From assembly GCA_031315865.1 (NCBI GenBank), contig JALDRJ010000002.1:3198001-3262000 (forward strand): a stretch of 64,000 nt of DNA, written 5' to 3'. The DNA is from Nitrospirales bacterium. Lineage in GTDB: Bacteria > Nitrospirota > Nitrospiria > Nitrospirales > UBA8639. The position numbers were made by a program, and so were the translations under genes. Below the pieces are notes generated by a model. It was not told where the DNA came from, made no database searches, and saw only the letters and a program-made list of their open reading frames with translations. This document shows positions 61,551-64,000 of the stretch, one piece after another; position 1 is the first letter of the stretch; the number at the start of each line of letters is the position of its first letter.

Positions 61551-62513
61551 TCAGTCTTCTACCATGCCGATCGGATCTTCTGGCTTGGCGCGTTCAACCG
61601 ATAACGCTCGATTATTGGGGAGAACGATGGCTTTAATTTTATCCCCAAACTTAAAGTCTTCCGTGTGTTTCGTGTCGGGAGCGACTTCAATCTGAATCTC
61701 CCCTCTTTCCCCCCTGACAATGATAAAGTCTCCATCGATCATTAAGACATCGGCAGTAATGGTTTTTGTCTTTTGTTCAGGATTGGGATCAACAGTATCA
61801 GTATCGGCAATCGTCGACTTGTCCTGTTGTTGAGGGGCCGTGGATGCGGCAGAAGGGGGAGGCGTTGGCGTCGCCGGTTCGAGGGATTGGACCCCAACGA
61901 CATCCGAAGGCTTCGCGCGTTCGATAAAGATCGCTCTATCATTCGGTAGCACTTTGGCTTTGATTCGATCACCAAACTTGAACGTCTCTGTCACCTTCGT
62001 GTCTGGCGTGGCCTCTATCCGTATCTCTCCACGTTCCCCCCTCACCACATAAAAATCACCATCGACCATCAAGAGGTCAGCCACAATCATTCTGGTCGTC
62101 GGACCGAGAATCGGTGGAGGAGCGGGGGGGTCAGATTGAGTCGAAGATGTATTGGGAGTGGGGTCGGACGAGGCGGTTGGAGGTGCTGACGGCGAGGCAT
62201 CGACCGCGATCCCAGTTGGCTCGTCTTTGGCCGCGCGCTCAACCGAAATCGCCGTGTCATTCGGGCGAATGACCGCTTTGATGCGATCACCGAATGTAAA
62301 CGCCTCTGAGATTTTTGTATCATCCCTGACTTCAATGCGTATTTCACCCAACTCTCCTCGAACGATGATAAATTCACCTTCCACGACGAGTACGTCTGCA
62401 ACAACGGTGCGTGTGGCAGGTGGTGGAAATTCGGGTTCTTGAGCTGAAAGAGGCACAACGGCGCAATGGACGAACAAGAAGACACCTAGGAAGCAGCCAA
62501 GGTATTTTTCCAT
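61551..62513 (-). CDS. Secreted protein with three tandem beta-domains
   Basis: 320 residues; signal peptide FLGVFLFVHCAVVPLSAQ. Three homologous units of 67 residues: 35-101 (TRTVVADVLVVEGEFIIVRG), 141-207 (RMIVADLLMVDGDFYVVRG) and 250-316 (TITADVLMIDGDFIIVRG). Each ends FGDRIKA-(V/I)-x-PN-x-A-(I/L)-x-(V/I)ER-A and is separated from the next by Pro/Ser/Thr linkers. The unit looks like a small OB-like beta-barrel, reminiscent of the DUF5666-type periplasmic modules. It has no catalytic residues. It may be a structural or ligand-binding array of the envelope. Confidence 0.75.
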   Translation of the reverse strand: MEKYLGCFLGVFLFVHCAVVPLSAQEPEFPPPATRTVVADVLVVEGEFIIVRGELGEIRIEVRDDTKISEAFTFGDRIKAVIRPNDTAISVERAAKDEPTGIAVDASPSAPPTASSDPTPNTSSTQSDPPAPPPILGPTTRMIVADLLMVDGDFYVVRGERGEIRIEATPDTKVTETFKFGDRIKAKVLPNDRAIFIERAKPSDVVGVQSLEPATPTPPPSAASTAPQQQDKSTIADTDTVDPNPEQKTKTITADVLMIDGDFIIVRGERGEIQIEVAPDTKHTEDFKFGDKIKAIVLPNNRALSVERAKPEDPIGMVED

Positions 62514-62642
62514 GTAAGACTCCGTGATGAGAGAGTATGATCAATGAGGATTATGCACACTCCAGGGATTCATGAAGCGCTGGGTTATGTTACCTGGGTG
62601 GACCTGACAGGTAAATACCGGAATGAGCCGGATTAATGGACA

Positions 62643-63311
62643 CTAGGCGACTTCCGCCATGCATTCCTCACAATCCTGTCGCGGATTATTGACGAGGGTA
62701 CTGACTGGATACGCTTTCATTTCGTCAGATGAACAAGAGCTGAGGAGGGGAGAGAGGGAAGCGGGCTCATGGACGGCTGGATCGAGCCACGTATTAAAGT
62801 CCCTCGGGTTGAGGATGACCGGCATCCGTGGATGAATTGCCTCCATGAGCGTGTTCGAACCCGTCGTGATGATCGCGCAGGAATCGATCCTATCCTCAAA
62901 TTGCTGCCATCGTTCCCACAGTCCGGCAAACGCAAATGGACGATGATCCTTAAAGCAAATGTAGTAAGGCTGTTTAGCCTTGCCTTCGCGCTTCCATTCA
63001 TAAAATCCATCAGCCAGTACCAGACAACGTCGCGTCCGGAAGGCGTTTCTGAATGAAGGTTTTTCGGTGATGGTTTCACATCGTGCGTTGATCATCTTGC
63101 TGCCGGTGCGGACATCTTTAGCCCATGAGGGGACCAGCCCCCATCTCAGCATCACACATTCTCGAGAACCATTCTCTGATGAATGGCGCGCACAGGCAAC
63201 CATTTGATTCGGGGCAATGTTGTACCGTGGCTTCAACGTCGGCATGTGAGCCACCTGAAGCATCTTCAGCAGCGTGTCAACATTTTCTTTTTGGGTATAG
63301 CGGCCACACAT
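62643..63311 (-). CDS. SRAP family protein (YedK/HMCES)
   Basis: 222 residues. Invariant Cys2 (MCGRYT), the cross-linking nucleophile; Asn75 in SKMINARCET; Glu105 in DGFYEWK; His160 in AIHPRMPV: the full HMCES/YedK active set. These proteins bind abasic sites in single-stranded DNA, forming a stable thiazolidine cross-link that shields the lesion. No membrane or signal segment; cytoplasmic. It lies just downstream (15 bp) of the SNase-like gene on the same strand, possibly co-transcribed. Confidence 0.95.
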   Translation of the reverse strand: MCGRYTQKENVDTLLKMLQVAHMPTLKPRYNIAPNQMVACARHSSENGSRECVMLRWGLVPSWAKDVRTGSKMINARCETITEKPSFRNAFRTRRCLVLADGFYEWKREGKAKQPYYICFKDHRPFAFAGLWERWQQFEDRIDSCAIITTGSNTLMEAIHPRMPVILNPRDFNTWLDPAVHEPASLSPLLSSCSSDEMKAYPVSTLVNNPRQDCEECMAEVA

Positions 63312-63326
63312 GAAACAAGAACTGGT

Positions 63327-63689
63327 TTATGGCGACATGCCCTGAGGGCACCACACGAGGGGATCATGGTTTTCGGTCGAGGAAACCGCAAATTCATAGT
63401 CAACCAGGAGTTGGTTCACACTTTTCCCATCGGCATAGACGATAGCCAATGAATCCTGGTGACGATCGGTCCCTTGAATGTCGAGCTCAATACGTTCTGC
63501 CCGTGCCAGAGCATCGGAGACAAACGCCAGCGCAGATCGAGCCAAATGATGTTCGCGGTCACAATGAGCCTGCATCTCAGGCGCATGAATGTTCGCAAGG
63601 TGGACGGTGATCGGTTTGTCCCCGACTTGAAACATACACGTATCTCCATCGAGACATGAAAGGAAGATGGCGAGGATTAACGAAGACAT
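63327..63689 (-). CDS. Staphylococcal-nuclease-fold protein lacking catalytic arginines
   Basis: 120 residues. The SNase fold is recognisable: DGDT (14-17), HLANIHAPE (30-38, where active nucleases have R-x5-x-x-P-E), a central helix, and YADGKSVNQLLV (about 85-96). Aligned to staphylococcal nuclease, Arg35 becomes His30 and Arg87 becomes Asp79; Asp40 becomes His35; only Glu43 (Glu38) and the first Asp pair persist. It is probably not an active nuclease and may bind nucleic acid or a protein. The first 12 residues are hydrophobic, so it may be exported. It lies next to the SRAP gene. Confidence 0.7.
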   Translation of the reverse strand: MSSLILAIFLSCLDGDTCMFQVGDKPITVHLANIHAPEMQAHCDREHHLARSALAFVSDALARAERIELDIQGTDRHQDSLAIVYADGKSVNQLLVDYEFAVSSTENHDPLVWCPQGMSP

Positions 63690-64000
63690 GCTTGAAAATA
63701 CTAGAATTCGTTCGCTGGTTCAAGAAGTGAGAACAGATCTATTTGGGGCAGGATCATGAGGAACGCCTCAGAGATCGCTAGTCACAATGCCATGGAAAAC
63801 TATAGGAACAATACTGATAAAAAAATAAGCTTATTCGCTATTGAGTTCTCAGTTCTACATGGTAACTTTTGAGCATGGCAGCGTGGAAAAAATTTCCAAA
63901 AATTTCAAGCCTTATGATTCTTCGAACGCGAAGAAGTCCAGACTTGCATCTTCATAATTGTCTTCATCCTTGCATGATTCTATGGTGGCATTAATTGTGC
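63690..64000. other. 311-bp right-edge region with possible partial gene
   Basis: No whole gene. A reverse frame open from the window edge to a stop at 63912-63914 would give a plausible acidic C terminus (CKDEDNYEDASLDFFAFEES). A T-rich stretch and a GGAAATTTTTGGAAATTTTTTCC-like run near 63884-63905, beyond that stop, could end its transcript. Confidence 0.3.
63912..63998 (-). CDS. Possible C-terminal fragment of an off-window gene
   Basis: 28 codons open to the window edge with an acidic end ...DEDNYEDASLDFFAFEES, whose composition looks protein-like. The chance of a stop-free frame this short is high, so support is weak. If real, the body lies to the right of the window. Confidence 0.25.
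   Translation of the reverse strand, partial: TINATIESCKDEDNYEDASLDFFAFEES

Noticed and set aside
63986-64000. TGGCAT-N5-GTGC at the right edge
   Set aside because: Correct spacing, but the -12 is poor, it overlaps a possible coding tail, and nothing downstream is visible.
1-64000. CRISPR arrays, tRNA or rRNA genes, insertion sequences
   Set aside because: No regularly spaced repeats, no cloverleaf-like GGTTCGAATCC blocks and no transposase motifs were seen.

Overview
The window looks like a chromosomal segment of a Gram-negative, biofilm-forming bacterium, most likely a member of Nitrospira/Nitrospirota. That lineage assignment is an inference from gene content. The direct evidence is an LpxD gene (lipid A outer membrane), two proteins with exosortase-type PEP-CTERM tails, an exopolysaccharide export locus of the type that accompanies PEP-CTERM systems, a complete Pel polysaccharide locus, and moderate GC content. 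No rRNA, tRNA, CRISPR array or intact insertion sequence was seen.

Positions 1-10.7 kb hold an accessory surface-polysaccharide region, mostly on the + strand: the tail of an NAD-dependent sugar-nucleotide epimerase/decarboxylase, three GT4 glycosyltransferases, two Wzx-type flippases, a PAPS-dependent sulfotransferase and an O-antigen-ligase-like polymerase. Long gene-free gaps lie between them. Positions 10.7-22.6 kb are a - strand series read from 22.6 kb downwards: outer-membrane export lipoprotein, a chimeric coiled-coil/export-domain protein, a Wzz-type co-polymerase, an ExeA-like AAA ATPase with LysM-like domains, a CpsD-like ATPase lacking the P-loop lysine, an APS kinase, and two right-handed beta-helix proteins carrying three copies of one domain. 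The APS kinase and the sulfotransferase together suggest a sulfated polymer.

Positions 23-35 kb are mainly housekeeping or unrelated genes: HEAT-repeat proteins, peptide deformylase, an MsbA-like ABC exporter, YacG, LpxD, VanZ, a TPR protein, YchF, an LCAT-like lipoprotein, and DUF5069 and DUF3386 proteins.

Positions 35.2-48.6 kb are a compact operon: a sugar-nucleotide epimerase followed by pelA, B, C, D, E, F and G in canonical order. It is preceded by a near-perfect sigma-54 promoter and followed by a strong hairpin terminator. PelD keeps a c-di-GMP I-site (RGLD) next to a degenerate GGDEF, so synthesis is probably gated by c-di-GMP after translation and by an enhancer-binding protein at transcription.

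Positions 48.8-64 kb hold a lytic transglycosylase, two PEP-CTERM proteins, an HtrA protease, an amidoligase-like/C26-peptidase pair, a GH63-like glucosidase, a small stress-like operon (38-aa protein, YtxH protein, 60-aa protein) and a 50-aa membrane protein. The last two units each have a sigma-54-type promoter. The window ends with a secreted three-repeat protein, an SRAP/YedK protein and a nuclease-fold protein that has lost its catalytic arginines.

The most notable items are the sigma-54-linked Pel and small-protein units, the Wzz/Wza chimera, the P-loop-less CpsD homologue, the amidoligase/C26 pair, the inactive-looking SNase and a 64-bp dispersed intergenic repeat.
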